Shown here piece after piece: positions 1 through 8,837 of a DNA stretch of 64,000 bases (position 1 is the first letter of the stretch; every line of letters starts with the position of its first letter). This DNA is from Micromonospora sp. WMMD812 (GTDB taxonomy: Bacteria; Actinomycetota; Actinomycetes; Mycobacteriales; Micromonosporaceae). The DNA lies in the NCBI RefSeq assembly GCF_027497215.1, contig NZ_CP114904.1:6478501-6542500 (forward strand), written 5' to 3'. The position numbers and the translations under genes are program-made. The notes beneath the pieces are model-generated. The model had not been told where the DNA came from. It saw nothing but the letters and a program-made list of their open reading frames with translations, and did not search any database.

Positions 1-2
1 AC

Positions 3-164
3 GCCCGCCGTCTGGTGGATTTCGCCGCCGGGCTGGCGTTCGGGCTGCGCGGTACGATCGAGCGCGTGACCAATCGGGTGTTCCTGCTCTCACCGGCCAA
101 CGTCCAGGTCACCGCGGAGGACAAGGCCAAGATCGCTGAGGGCGGCTTTTTCAGTCTGAGTTGA
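3..164 (+). CDS. sepF: SepF cell-division protein, C-terminal end (partial)
   Basis: Open reading frame entering from the left edge and ending at TGA 162-164; the visible 53 residues include [18 protein letters not shown] and end FFSLS. This matches the end of SepF (DUF552), the protein that bundles FtsZ filaments and tethers the Z-ring to the membrane in actinobacteria, where FtsA is missing. The following yggT and divIVA genes give the usual sepF-yggT-divIVA order of the distal dcw cluster, which supports the call. The N-terminal amphipathic helix and the start lie outside the window. Confidence 0.85.
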   Translation, partial: ARRLVDFAAGLAFGLRGTIERVTNRVFLLSPANVQVTAEDKAKIAEGGFFSLS

Positions 165-194
165 CCCCGCCCGACCCGAGGGACGTCGCCTGCC

Positions 195-500
195 GTGTTG
201 TCGATCCTGCTGCAAGTCCTGTACCTCATTCTCTATGTCTTCCTGCTCCTTCTTCTGTCCCGATTTGTCCTGAGCGCGGTGCTGCAGTACGGCCGGCGCT
301 GGCAACCGGGGCGCGGGGCATCGGCGGGACTGGAATCCGTGTGGAGCGTCACTGATCCCCCTCTCAGCGCGTTGAGGCGTGTGATCCCTCCGCTGCGAAT
401 TGGTACCGTGAGCATCGACCTGGCCTCCCTTGTGCTCCTGGTTATCCTGTTCGTGCTGATGGAGTTCGTGTTAGAGCCGTCGATCATCAGGACCGCCTGA
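195..500 (+). CDS. YggT family small membrane protein
   Basis: 101-residue integral membrane protein with a GTG start. A hydrophobic segment at about residues 2-26 and another near the C-terminus (about 72-92) flank a loop with the family pattern [13 protein letters not shown] (about 53-65) followed by a short acidic/hydrophobic turn. YggT proteins have one or two such repeats; this one has a single copy. The biochemical role is not established, but the gene is conserved between sepF and divIVA in Gram-positive bacteria, which suggests a part in division or polar growth. It ends where the open frame of divIVA begins. Confidence 0.85.
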   Translation: MLSILLQVLYLILYVFLLLLLSRFVLSAVLQYGRRWQPGRGASAGLESVWSVTDPPLSALRRVIPPLRIGTVSIDLASLVLLVILFVLMEFVLEPSIIRTA

Positions 501-544
501 TGACGGACGCGCTATCGCGGCCGCAACTGACCCGAGGAGTTTCG

Positions 545-1348
545 ATGCCGCTGACCCCGGCCGACGTCCACAACGTCGCCTTCAAAAAGCCGCCGATCGG
601 TAAGCGGGGGTATGACGAGGAGGAGGTCGACGCCTTCCTGGACGAGGTCGAGCGCGAGCTCGCCCGTCTGATCGAGGAGAACAACGAGCTGCGCGCCCAG
701 GTGGAGCGCGGCGGCCGTGGTGGCGCCCCCGCCGGCCCCGGCGGCGACGCCCGCCTGGCGGCGGAGCTCAACGACGTCAAGGCCCAGCTCGACCGGGTGC
801 AGCGCGACAAGGCCGCGGCCGAGCAGGCCGCCCGCGCGATGCAGGCCGAGCTGGAGCAGGTCCGTGCCGCCGGTGGCGCCGTCGCCGCCGGCGCCGACGG
901 CGAGCAGCAGGCGCTGCGGGTGCTGATGATGGCCCAGCGGACGGCGGACGACCACGTCTCCGACGCCCGCCGCGAGGCCGACCAGCTGCTGTCCGAGGCC
1001 CGGTCGAAGGCCGAGGAGGTCACCCGCGAGGCGCGGGCCAAGGCCGACGCGCTGGAGCGGGACGCCCGCCAGCGGCACCAGGAGGCCATGGGCGGCCTGG
1101 ACGCCAAGCGCACCGCGCTGCAGAAGCACATCGAGGAGCTCAAGCAGTTTGAGCGGGAGTACCGCACCCGGCTCAAGGCCTACCTGGAGAGCCAGCTGCG
1201 TGACCTGGACGGTCGCGGGCAGGGCCTGGAGGCCGAGATGACCCGCTCCGAGAGCGGCCGGGTCGCCGGCGGCAACGGGCTGGCCACCGCCGGTCTCGCC
1301 GGCTCGTACGGTGGCGGTCGCTCCGGCGCTCTCGAGGCCGGTCGCTGA
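545..1348 (+). CDS. divIVA: DivIVA/Wag31 polar growth protein
   Basis: 267 residues. DivIVA marks poles and curved membrane and recruits the peptidoglycan machinery in actinobacteria. The N-terminal membrane-binding domain ([19 protein letters not shown], then [15 protein letters not shown]) is nearly that of mycobacterial Wag31. Residues about 28-230 are rich in Glu, Arg, Ala and Gln in heptad-like spacing, typical of coiled coil, interrupted by a Gly/Ala/Pro linker near residues 55-75; the last 40 residues are Gly-rich. The frame is open from 500, but ATG 545 is chosen because it starts the conserved domain and has a GAGGAG ribosome site 5-10 nt upstream. Confidence 0.95.
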   Translation: MPLTPADVHNVAFKKPPIGKRGYDEEEVDAFLDEVERELARLIEENNELRAQVERGGRGGAPAGPGGDARLAAELNDVKAQLDRVQRDKAAAEQAARAMQAELEQVRAAGGAVAAGADGEQQALRVLMMAQRTADDHVSDARREADQLLSEARSKAEEVTREARAKADALERDARQRHQEAMGGLDAKRTALQKHIEELKQFEREYRTRLKAYLESQLRDLDGRGQGLEAEMTRSESGRVAGGNGLATAGLAGSYGGGRSGALEAGR

Positions 1349-1424
1349 TCTCCGGTCGGCAGCCGTCGCCAGTGATGACGGTCGCCGACCGCGTCTGGAT
1401 GGTTCGACGCGGCGGGGGTGAATC

Positions 1425-2045
1425 GTGATAGTCGCGAGTCTCCTGCTCATCCTCGTCGCGGTGGTGCTGCTGGTGCTCGGCCTGGCCGGTGGCTCCAGCC
1501 TCATGTTGATCATCTCGATCGCGGCCAGTCTGCTGGCCGCCGTCGCGTTGGTGGTGGGCGCCCGCCAGGCGGCCGCCAGCCGGGCGACGGCGGGCGCGGC
1601 GCGGCCCGGGCAGCGGGAACCGGGTGCGACCCGGCCGGCCGGCTTCGCCGAGCCCGGTGTCGCGTACGGTCCACCGCTGGTCGAGCCGGAGATCCCGGTC
1701 CAGCACGTTCCCCCGACGGTCGGTACCGGTGGCTCCGGGTGGCGGCAACCGCCCGAAGCTCCGGCCGACGACGAGTCCTCGCCCGCGGCCGAGACCGGCG
1801 CGGCGTACGACGACGAGCCGGACGCGCAGCCGATCACACCCGCCGAGGCGGCGCTGGTCGCCCAGCTGCCGGCCGAGGTTCGGGTGGTCGACGGGCGGCC
1901 CCGCTACCACCTCGCCGACTGCGCCCACCTGGTCGGGCGGGCGCATGAGGCGCTGCCGGTGGCCGAGGCGGCCGAGCTCGGCTTCACGCCGTGCGCGCAC
2001 TGCGCGCCGGCCACCGTCCTGCTCGCCGACGCCCGGCCGAGCTGA
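1425..2045 (+). CDS. Membrane-anchored protein with C-terminal Cys/His motif
   Basis: 206 residues, GTG start after a G-rich ribosome site. Two hydrophobic segments (about 2-21 and 26-46) are followed by a long Pro/Glu/Ala-rich, probably disordered stretch (50-145) and a compact C-terminal part. That part holds His162, Cys166, Cys190 and Cys193 in the arrangement YHLADC...PCAHC, resembling Ada-type or small zinc-binding motifs; metal binding is inferred from spacing only. It lies between divIVA and the DUF167 gene, reading the same way, so it may be co-transcribed with them. No known family was recognised for the full protein. Confidence 0.7.
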   Translation: MIVASLLLILVAVVLLVLGLAGGSSLMLIISIAASLLAAVALVVGARQAAASRATAGAARPGQREPGATRPAGFAEPGVAYGPPLVEPEIPVQHVPPTVGTGGSGWRQPPEAPADDESSPAAETGAAYDDEPDAQPITPAEAALVAQLPAEVRVVDGRPRYHLADCAHLVGRAHEALPVAEAAELGFTPCAHCAPATVLLADARPS

Positions 2046-2057
2046 GCGGGCGTCATC

Positions 2058-2363
2058 GTGCCCGCGGACGACGCGCTCACCGTGGCGGTGCGGGTGAAGC
2101 CCGGCGTGGCTCGGGCGCGGGTCGGCGGCTGCTTTGACGGGCCGCACGGCCCGGCCCTGATCATCGCGGTGAACGCGCCGGCCGTCGACGGTCGCGCCAC
2201 CGAGGCCGCCCGCCGGGCCCTGGCGGGCGCGCTCGGCGTCCGGCCGGCCGCGGTGGCGCTGCGCGCCGGTGCGGCCAGTCGGGACAAGCTCTTCCTCGTG
2301 GAGCGACCCGGCCCGGAGCTGTCCGGGTTGCTGCGCCGGCTGCGCGACGGATCCGGCGAGTGA
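2058..2363 (+). CDS. DUF167 (YggU/UPF0235) family protein
   Basis: 101 residues with a GTG start. The family hallmarks are visible: VRVKPGVARARV near the N-terminus, a VNAPAVDGRATEAARRALAGALGV segment in the middle, and the terminal GAASRDKLFLV. DUF167 proteins are small alpha/beta proteins of unknown function, often encoded near yggT and division genes, as here. The antiporter gene begins 22 nt after this stop, so the two are probably translated from one message. Confidence 0.85.
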   Translation: MPADDALTVAVRVKPGVARARVGGCFDGPHGPALIIAVNAPAVDGRATEAARRALAGALGVRPAAVALRAGAASRDKLFLVERPGPELSGLLRRLRDGSGE

Positions 2364-2385
2364 GGAACGCCCTGGCCAGGCGACC

Positions 2386-3885
2386 GTGACGCCCGAGCTC
2401 GACCTCGCACTGCTGCTCGGCGCGGCCGTGCTGCTGGTGGCGGTCGGCGCGGTCCGGCTCTCCACCCGGCTGGGGCTGCCCAGCCTCCTGGTCTACCTGG
2501 CCCTCGGCGTGGCGATCGGCGAGGCCGGGCTCGGCATCCGCTTCGACGACGTCGAGTTGACCCGCGCGCTCGGCTTCTGCGCGCTGATCGTGATCATCGC
2601 CGAGGGCGGGCTGACGGCCCGGTGGAGCCTGCTGCGCCCGGTCCTCGGGCTCTCCGCGGCCCTGTCCACCGTCGGCGTGGTGGTGAGCATCCTGGTGGTC
2701 GGGGTCGCCGTCCACCTGTTGCTGGGGCTGGACTGGCGGCTGGCGCTGCTCTATGGCGCGGTGCTCTCCTCGACCGACGCGGCCGCCGTCTTCGCCACGC
2801 TGCGCCGGCTCCGCCTGCCGCCCCGGCTGGTGGCCACCCTCGAAGCCGAGTCGGGGATGAACGACGCCCCGGTGGTGCTGCTCGTGGTGCTGCTCTCCCG
2901 GGAGGGCGCCGGGCACCCCTGGTGGTACGAGACCGGCCTGGTCGCGTACGAGCTGGGGGTGGGCGCCGCGGTCGGGGTGGGCGCGGGAGTCGCCGGTCGG
3001 TGGGCGCTGCGCCGGGCGGCGCTGCCCTCGTCGGGGCTCTACCCGATCGCGGCGGTGGGCCTGACCGTGCTGGCGTACGCCGCCGGCGCGGTGCTGCACG
3101 CCTCGGGCTTCCTCGCCGTCTACGTGGCCGGGGTGCTGCTCGGCAACGCCCGCCTGCCGCACCGCCAGGCGATCCTCGGGTTCGCCGACGGGCTGGCCTG
3201 GCTCGCCCAGATCGGTCTCTTCGTGCTGCTCGGGCTGCTCGTCTCGCCGGGCCGGCTGGACGCGGCGGTCCTCCCGGCGGTGGTCGCCGGGCTCGCCCTG
3301 GTGCTGGCCGCCCGGCCGCTGTCGGTGGCGGCCTCCGCGCTGCCGTTCCGGATCGGCCTGCGTGACCAGGCGTTCCTGTCCTGGGCCGGACTGCGGGGCG
3401 CGGTGCCGATCGTGCTGGCCACCATCCCGCTGTCCGAGCGGGTGCCCGGCGCGGAACGGCTCTTCGACGTCGTCTTCGTCCTGGTCGTGATCTTCACGCT
3501 GCTGCAGGCCGGCACCCTGGCGCCGGTCGCCCGCCGGCTCGGGGTCACCGCGCCGGCCGAGGCCACGGAGATCCACGTCGAGACGGCGCCGCTGGAGCGG
3601 ATGCGAGCCGACCTGCTCCAGCTCGAGGTGCCGCCGGGTTCTCGGCTGGCCGGGGTGCACGTCGACGAACTGCGGCTGCCGTTGGGCGCCTCGGTGACCC
3701 TGGTCCTGCGCGACGGCGTCGGCTTCGTGCCGAGCCCGGACACCCGGTTGAAGACCGGCGACAGCCTGTTGATCGTGGCAACCGGCGGGGTTCGGGACGA
3801 GGCGGAGCGCCGGTTGCGGGCGGTGAGCCGGCGGGGTCGGCTGGCCCGGTGGTTTGGCGAGTACGGCGATGATCGGGACGCTTGA
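2386..3885 (+). CDS. Potassium/proton-type CPA1 antiporter with TrkA-C domain
   Basis: 499 residues. About 12 membrane segments occupy residues 5-390; the transport core includes SSTDAAAVFATLR and AESGMNDAPVVLLV, whose Asp residues are typical of NhaP/CvrA cation/proton antiporters. The C-terminal 100 residues form a soluble TrkA-C-like domain (PPGSRLAGVHVDELRLP, GDSLLIVATG) that usually senses nucleotides or ions. It should exchange K+ or Na+ for protons at the plasma membrane; the ion is inferred from the TrkA-C architecture. The open frame begins at 2269 within the DUF167 gene, but GTG 2386 is the likely start since the earlier part is out-of-frame overlap. Confidence 0.85.
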   Translation: MTPELDLALLLGAAVLLVAVGAVRLSTRLGLPSLLVYLALGVAIGEAGLGIRFDDVELTRALGFCALIVIIAEGGLTARWSLLRPVLGLSAALSTVGVVVSILVVGVAVHLLLGLDWRLALLYGAVLSSTDAAAVFATLRRLRLPPRLVATLEAESGMNDAPVVLLVVLLSREGAGHPWWYETGLVAYELGVGAAVGVGAGVAGRWALRRAALPSSGLYPIAAVGLTVLAYAAGAVLHASGFLAVYVAGVLLGNARLPHRQAILGFADGLAWLAQIGLFVLLGLLVSPGRLDAAVLPAVVAGLALVLAARPLSVAASALPFRIGLRDQAFLSWAGLRGAVPIVLATIPLSERVPGAERLFDVVFVLVVIFTLLQAGTLAPVARRLGVTAPAEATEIHVETAPLERMRADLLQLEVPPGSRLAGVHVDELRLPLGASVTLVLRDGVGFVPSPDTRLKTGDSLLIVATGGVRDEAERRLRAVSRRGRLARWFGEYGDDRDA

Positions 3886-3955
3886 TCTGCTAGCGTTCCT
3901 TTTGTCCCAGTTAGGTGGGACTCGAGGCTGAATAGCGGTACGTCGGTGCGGCACG

Positions 3956-3984
3956 TTGTCGGACGCCTGTACGTTCCGTATTCT
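3956..3984 (+). promoter_or_regulatory. Candidate sigma-70-like promoter for the DksA-like gene
   Basis: TTGTCG (3956-3961) and TATTCT (3979-3984) are separated by 17 nt, close to actinobacterial housekeeping promoters. Transcription from about 3991 would give a leader of roughly 120 nt before ATG 4111, in contrast to the many leaderless genes in this window. The 225-nt gap also contains a small GTCCCA/TGGGAC dyad (3904-3921) upstream of the promoter. Confidence 0.5.
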
Positions 3985-4110
3985 TGCCAACCTCCGGAGT
4001 GCGCGGCCGATGTCGCCGCGCGCCCCTTTTCGTACGTGGGGGATGCCCGTTTCGGTGTCCCCTGTCCAGGCGCCGCGGCCCGCCGCGGTTCCGCGGCCGA
4101 GGGAGCGACG

Positions 4111-4530
4111 ATGGCGAAGCCAGCCGAGACCAGGACCGCCGGCCGCAAGCCGGTGGCCAAGGCCACCCGCAGCGCGGCGGAGACCGAGAAGATCCGGGCA
4201 GCCCTGGCGGCACGACGTGACGAGCTGCGCGCCGAGTACGATCAGACGCTGAGCGAGATCACCGAGCTGCAGCGCGATCGGCTGACCGACTCGGCCGGGG
4301 ACGACCAGGCCGACACCGGGACCAAGACGTTCGAGCGGGAGCAGGAGATCTCCCTCGCCAACAGCATCCTGGAACGGATCACGCAGGTCGAGCGCGCGCT
4401 GGAGCGGCTCGACGAGGGTGGCTACGGCTGGTGCGAGCGGTGCGGGAACCCGATCCCCGTGGAGCGACTCGCCGCCTTCCCGTCGGCCACCCTCTGCGTG
4501 ACCTGCAAGCAGCTGGAGGAGCGGCGCTGA
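4111..4530 (+). CDS. TraR/DksA family zinc-finger protein
   Basis: 139 residues starting at ATG 4111 behind a GGGAGCG ribosome site; the frame is open further upstream but without family similarity. The N-terminus is basic and Ala/Lys-rich (1-20), then a helical pair (22-100) and a C-terminal four-cysteine zinc finger with Cys108/Cys111 and Cys129/Cys132 (CERC...CVTC). Proteins of this shape bind RNA polymerase through the secondary channel or act as small regulators; the long N-terminal extension is typical of actinobacterial members. It precedes lspA by 62 nt in the same direction. Confidence 0.85.
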   Translation: MAKPAETRTAGRKPVAKATRSAAETEKIRAALAARRDELRAEYDQTLSEITELQRDRLTDSAGDDQADTGTKTFEREQEISLANSILERITQVERALERLDEGGYGWCERCGNPIPVERLAAFPSATLCVTCKQLEERR

Positions 4531-4592
4531 GGTCCGCTCCCCGGCGGCGAGAGAGACGGTGAGCGATCACCGCGAGTGTCGATGGGGAGCAG

Positions 4593-5210
4593 ATGACCGC
4601 AGCACCGTCCGCCGGATCCGGCCGCACCGAGCAGGGCGACCGTCGACCCCGGCCCCGGGCCGTCGCGATCCTCGTCGTCGCCGCGCTGGTGGCCCTCGCG
4701 GCCGACGCGCTCACCAAGCACCTCGCTCTGGACGCGCTCACCGGCCGCGAGCCGGTGCGGCTGCTCGGCGGGGCCGTCTACCTCAGCCTCGTCCGCAACA
4801 GCGGTGCGGCCTGGAGCATCGGCTCCGACTACACCTGGGTCTTCCCGCTGATCACCATCGGCGTGGTCGGCTGGATCATCTGGATGGCGCTGCGGCTGCG
4901 GTCGGTGCCCTGGGCGGTCTCGCTGGGCCTGGTGCTGGGCGGGGCGCTCGGCAACCTGATGGACCGGATCTTCCGGGCGCCCGCGCCGTTCCACGGCCAC
5001 GTGGTCGACATGATCAGCGTCTTCGGGCCGTACGGCGAGTACTTCCCGGTGTTCAACCTGGCCGACAGCTCGCTGGTCTGCGGTGTGGTGCTCGCCCTGC
5101 TGCTGGAGCTCACCGGCCGTCAGCGCGACGGCGGTCGGGTCGGCCGTGACGGCCGGCCGGTCGACGACCCGTCGGCCGGGGCCGAGGCCGAGCAGCGGGA
5201 GCGGGCGTGA
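4593..5210 (+). CDS. lspA: Lipoprotein signal peptidase II
   Basis: 205 residues, four membrane segments (about 24-42, 59-72, 83-100, 107-122 and a last one around 160-178 giving the usual fold). LspA cleaves the signal peptide of prolipoproteins after Lgt has added diacylglycerol. The catalytic aspartates are Asp124 in GNLMDR and Asp158 in FNLADSS. A basic, disordered 22-residue N-terminus and an Arg/Asp/Glu-rich C-terminal tail extend the core. The stop overlaps the GTG of the next gene by 4 nt, so the two are translationally coupled. The partner enzyme lgt is encoded at 48721. Confidence 0.95.
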   Translation: MTAAPSAGSGRTEQGDRRPRPRAVAILVVAALVALAADALTKHLALDALTGREPVRLLGGAVYLSLVRNSGAAWSIGSDYTWVFPLITIGVVGWIIWMALRLRSVPWAVSLGLVLGGALGNLMDRIFRAPAPFHGHVVDMISVFGPYGEYFPVFNLADSSLVCGVVLALLLELTGRQRDGGRVGRDGRPVDDPSAGAEAEQRERA

Positions 5211-6151
5211 CGTCGGCGTTCGCCGCGGGGGGCGACCAGCGGTCGCTGCCGGTGCCGGACGGCCTCGACGGCATGCGGCTCGACCAGGCCGTCGCCCGGC
5301 TCTTCGGGCTGTCCCGCACCGCCGCCGCGGCGCTGGTGGACGCCGGTGACGCCCTGGTCGACGGCACTGTCCGGGCCAACTCGCACAAGGTCAAGGCGGG
5401 TTCCTGGCTCGAGGTGACCCTGCCGGCACCGGCCGCGGCCCCGGTCGTGGTGCCGCAGGCGGTGCCCGGCCTGCGGGTGGTCCACGCCGACGACGACATC
5501 GTGGTGGTGGACAAGCCGGTGGGCGTCGCCGCCCATCCCAGTCCCGGCTGGACCGGCCCGACCGTGATCGGCGCGCTGGCCGCGATCGGTCACCGGATCT
5601 CGACCAGCGGCGCCGCGGAGCGGCAGGGCGTGGTGCACCGGCTCGACGTCGGCACCACGGGGATCATGGTGGTGGCCAAGAGCGAGCAGGCGTACAGCGC
5701 GCTGAAGCGGGCGTTCAAGTACCGCGAGGTGGAGAAGCGCTACCACGCTGTGGTGCAGGGTCACCTGGACCCGCTGAGCGGCACCATCGACGCCCCGATC
5801 GACCGGCACCCCACCCACGACTACCGCTGGGCCGTGGTCTCCGGCGGCAAGCCGAGCATCACCCACTACGACACCCTGGAGGCGTTTCCGGCCGCCAGCC
5901 TGGTCGACGTCCGGCTGGAGACCGGTCGGACCCACCAGATCCGGGTGCACTTCTCCACGTTGCGCCACCCGTGCGTGGGCGACCTCACGTACGGCGCGGA
6001 CCCCACCCTGTCGGCCCGGCTCAAGCTGGACCGACAGTGGCTGCACGCCCGCGAGTTGAGCTTCACACACCCCCGAACGGGGGACGAGGTCCGCTTCGTC
6101 AGCGACTACCCTGACGACCTGGAACGCGCGCTCCGGATCCTCCGCGACTGA
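5207..6151 (+). CDS. rluD: RluA/RluD-family 23S rRNA pseudouridine synthase
   Basis: 314 residues. An S4 RNA-binding domain (about 20-70) precedes the synthase domain with the family motif HRLDVGTTG, in which Asp147 is the catalytic residue, and the later GRTHQIRVH motif. RluD-type enzymes isomerise uridines in helix 69 of 23S rRNA; the exact target here is inferred from the lspA-rluD gene pair, which is widespread. The start GTG overlaps the lspA stop. Confidence 0.9.
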   Translation: MTSAFAAGGDQRSLPVPDGLDGMRLDQAVARLFGLSRTAAAALVDAGDALVDGTVRANSHKVKAGSWLEVTLPAPAAAPVVVPQAVPGLRVVHADDDIVVVDKPVGVAAHPSPGWTGPTVIGALAAIGHRISTSGAAERQGVVHRLDVGTTGIMVVAKSEQAYSALKRAFKYREVEKRYHAVVQGHLDPLSGTIDAPIDRHPTHDYRWAVVSGGKPSITHYDTLEAFPAASLVDVRLETGRTHQIRVHFSTLRHPCVGDLTYGADPTLSARLKLDRQWLHARELSFTHPRTGDEVRFVSDYPDDLERALRILRD

Positions 6152-6193
6152 GCGGCGGCCCGTCCGACACCGACAGACGAGGGGATCCCGCCC

Positions 6194-7204
6194 GTGCGCG
6201 CCGGCGACCTGCTGCGCCAGTTGGACCAGCGGCTGCTGCCGCCCCTGACCCGGGCGGTGGCGCGCCTCGCCGTCACCTCGGCCCGGCCCCGGGTGCTCAC
6301 CTCCACGGCGCTGCTGTCGGCGGCGGCGGTCCTGCTCACCGCCGTCTGGGCCACCGGCGGCCGCCCGGTGGGGGACCCGACGGTCGGTGAGGTGACCCGC
6401 GTCGGCGTGGTCGACGGGGACTCCGTCCCGGGCTACCTGCGGGCGGCGGCCGACGACCTCGCCGCGCTGCCGTCGGCCGCGCCGACCGGCGCCGACGGCA
6501 CGTACGCGCTGGTGTCGCTCGACACCTACCTGGCCCCGCAGCGGCTGGCGGCGGTGCTCGGCGACGTGTCGGTCTCGGCGGTCTTCGGGCGGGTGCCCCT
6601 GCCCGGCCGGCAGACCGAGATCGTCCGGATTCCGGCGCTGCGCGTCCCCGACGACGTGGTGGCCGGGATGGCGGAGCTGGCCGCTCGCAAGGACCGGGAG
6701 GCCGCCGACTACCGGGCACGCGCCGCCGCGTCGACCGGCGACGCCGACCTGCGCCAGGTGTACGCCAGCGGCGCCGAGGTCGCCGCCGCGGAGGCGGCCG
6801 CCTACCGCTCCGGGTGCGCCTGCGTATACGCCGCGGTGGTGCGCGCCGAGCCGGCCACGCTGCGCGCGGTGGCCGCGCGTCGGGCCGTCCGGGCCGTGGA
6901 TCCGGCGCCCGAGGTGCGTCGGCTGGACCGGACGGTGTTCACCCCGCCGCTGCCCGAGCAGCGGGACGTGGTCCGGCCGCCGGCCGACACCGCGCTGCCC
7001 GAGCCGACCGCGAGCCGGCCCGGCGGGACCCCGGCGACGCCGTCGCCCACCCCGACGGTGGGCGAATCGTCGGAACCCGCACCGGTCGTGACGGATCCGG
7101 CACCCGCCCCGGAGCCTCCGACACCCTCCGCGCCGCCGCCGTCGCCGGCCGTGACCTCGCCCGACGCGAGTGGCGAGAATCGGGTGGCGCCGACCACGTC
7201 GTGA
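6194..7204 (+). CDS. Single-span membrane protein with Pro/Thr-rich tail, unknown function
   Basis: 336 residues, GTG start preceded by GAGGGGATC. Residues 1-32 are basic and cytoplasmic in character, 33-55 form one membrane span, and the remainder should be outside. Residues 60-250 look folded (regular Val/Leu spacing, one CAC pair near residue 212), and 255-336 are Pro/Thr/Ser/Ala-rich and probably disordered. No family was recognised. It sits between rluD and a MinD-like ATPase on the same strand. Confidence 0.7.
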   Translation: MRAGDLLRQLDQRLLPPLTRAVARLAVTSARPRVLTSTALLSAAAVLLTAVWATGGRPVGDPTVGEVTRVGVVDGDSVPGYLRAAADDLAALPSAAPTGADGTYALVSLDTYLAPQRLAAVLGDVSVSAVFGRVPLPGRQTEIVRIPALRVPDDVVAGMAELAARKDREAADYRARAAASTGDADLRQVYASGAEVAAAEAAAYRSGCACVYAAVVRAEPATLRAVAARRAVRAVDPAPEVRRLDRTVFTPPLPEQRDVVRPPADTALPEPTASRPGGTPATPSPTPTVGESSEPAPVVTDPAPAPEPPTPSAPPPSPAVTSPDASGENRVAPTTS

Positions 7205-7296
7205 TCCCGTCCGAGGATGTGGGCGGGGCGGTGTGGTCCGAATAGGGTTTCCTTCGTAGCCTGTCAGGAGATCGATCGCGCTGGGGAGGGCGAGCC

Positions 7297-8781
7297 GTGG
7301 AGGGCAGCGAGACCGGCTGGGGCCGGCCGGCCGAACCAGCACCGCGGTGGCGGGCGCTGCTCGACCGGGCGCGGCATGCCGGCCGGGGCGCCGAGCAGCC
7401 CGAACCCGACCGGCGCGTCGAGGACCCGCTGCCCCCGCCCGAGCCGTTGCCCCGGCGCTCCGGGCGCGACGGCTACGCCGGGCGGGCACCGGCCGTCAGC
7501 CAGCCGGCCGAGCCGCCGTACGGCGCGGACCCCGGCTACCGGGCCGAGGCGACCTACCGGGTCGACCCGGCCTACCGGGCGGAGCCGACCTACCGTCCCG
7601 AGCCGGGCTACCGGCCGGATGCGGGCTATCCGGCCGAGCCGGGCTACCGTCCCGATCCGGGTTACCGTCCTGATCCGGGCTACCGTCCCGATCCGGGCTA
7701 TTCGGCCGAGCCGGCCTACCGGGTGCCGGAGCCGCGCCGGCCGGAGCCGGTCGAGTCGCGCTACGCCCTGCTGGAGAACGGCTACCGCCCCGACCCGCCG
7801 CCCGTCGAATCCCGCTACGCGCTGCTGGAGAACGGCTACCGCCCGGAGACCGGCTATCCCGCTCCCGCGCCGCCGCCTGCTGGCCCACCGGCCCTCCCGC
7901 CGGCGGCCCCACCCGTCCCCGACCGGGGCGGCTACGCGGCCCGCGTCGAGTGGCGCCCCCAGGCGCCCGACCCCGAGCTGGAACGGGCCACCGCGGTGCT
8001 GCGTCGCGAATTCGGCAGCCCGCGGGTGCTCGCGTTCGCCAACCCCAAGGGCGGGGTGCACAAGACCACCGCCACGGTGCTCGCCGCGGCTTCCGTCGGC
8101 AGCGTCCGCGGGCGGGGCGTGCTGGCCTGGGACGACAACGAGCTGCGCGGCACCCTCGGGCTGCGCGCCGGCAGCGCCCGGCACGCCCGGACGATCCGGC
8201 ACCTGATCACCGACCTGGCCCAGATCGAGATCCTCGAAGGCGCCACGCTGACCGACCACCTGGACGACTACCTGCGGCACGCCTCCGACAACTCGTACGA
8301 CGTGCTGGCCGGGGAGGAGAGCCCCCGGTTCGCCCAGCGGCTCGACCAGTTCACCGTCAAGCGGGTGCTGGAGCTGCTCCGGCGCACCCACGAGGTGGTC
8401 TGCGTCGACACCGGCAACAACGTGGAGAGCGCCAACTGGCGCACGGTGATGCAGGCCGCCGACCAACTGGTGGTCACCACCGTGCCGCGCGAGGACGCGG
8501 CGTTCAGCGCCGACTGGATGCTCGACCTGCTGCACGAGGTGGGCATGGGGGAGTTGGCCGACAACGCCGTCACACTGATCTCGTGCCCCACCCCCGGCCG
8601 GTCGACGCTGCAGGACGACCTGGAGCGGCACTTCGCCACCCGCACCCGCGCGGTGGCCGTGGTGCCGTACGACCCGGCGCTGGAGACCGGGTCGTCGATC
8701 GAGTACCACCAGCTTCAGCCGGAGACGCGGCAGGCCTGGCTGCGCGCCGCCGCCGTGATGCTGGAGCCGTTCGCCCGGTGA
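7297..8781 (+). CDS. MinD/ParA-like ATPase with repetitive N-terminus
   Basis: 494 residues, GTG start with GGGGAGGG 7-14 nt upstream and a TAGCCT -10 box near 7256. Residues 1-230 are low complexity: Tyr-Arg-Pro/Ala-Glu/Asp-Pro repeats at 75-142 (several exact GYRPDP units) and two copies of ESRYALLENGYRP at 153-165 and 171-183. Residues 240-494 are a SIMIBI P-loop ATPase with NPKGGVHKTT at 249-258, where the usual Gly before the catalytic Lys is His, and the later VCVDTGNNVES and TTVPREDAAFSADWMLDLL. Such ATPases position proteins at membranes or act with secretion systems. Upstream and downstream genes are membrane proteins of unknown role. Confidence 0.8.
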   Translation: MEGSETGWGRPAEPAPRWRALLDRARHAGRGAEQPEPDRRVEDPLPPPEPLPRRSGRDGYAGRAPAVSQPAEPPYGADPGYRAEATYRVDPAYRAEPTYRPEPGYRPDAGYPAEPGYRPDPGYRPDPGYRPDPGYSAEPAYRVPEPRRPEPVESRYALLENGYRPDPPPVESRYALLENGYRPETGYPAPAPPPAGPPALPPAAPPVPDRGGYAARVEWRPQAPDPELERATAVLRREFGSPRVLAFANPKGGVHKTTATVLAAASVGSVRGRGVLAWDDNELRGTLGLRAGSARHARTIRHLITDLAQIEILEGATLTDHLDDYLRHASDNSYDVLAGEESPRFAQRLDQFTVKRVLELLRRTHEVVCVDTGNNVESANWRTVMQAADQLVVTTVPREDAAFSADWMLDLLHEVGMGELADNAVTLISCPTPGRSTLQDDLERHFATRTRAVAVVPYDPALETGSSIEYHQLQPETRQAWLRAAAVMLEPFAR

Positions 8782-8837
8782 GGGGGTGTGCCGCCACCGG
8801 CGCCCCGGCCCGTCCGACGGCCTGAGAGGATCATCGG

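Noticed and set aside
500..544. Upstream start for divIVA
   Set aside because: The extra 15 residues have no similarity to DivIVA, and a good ribosome site precedes ATG 545.
3904..3921. Terminator hairpin after the antiporter gene
   Set aside because: The stem is only 6 bp and has no T tract on its 3' side; left as a minor dyad.
7519..7722. CRISPR-like array
   Set aside because: The periodic sequence is in-frame coding repeat (GYRPDP units) of the MinD-like protein; there are no spacers.
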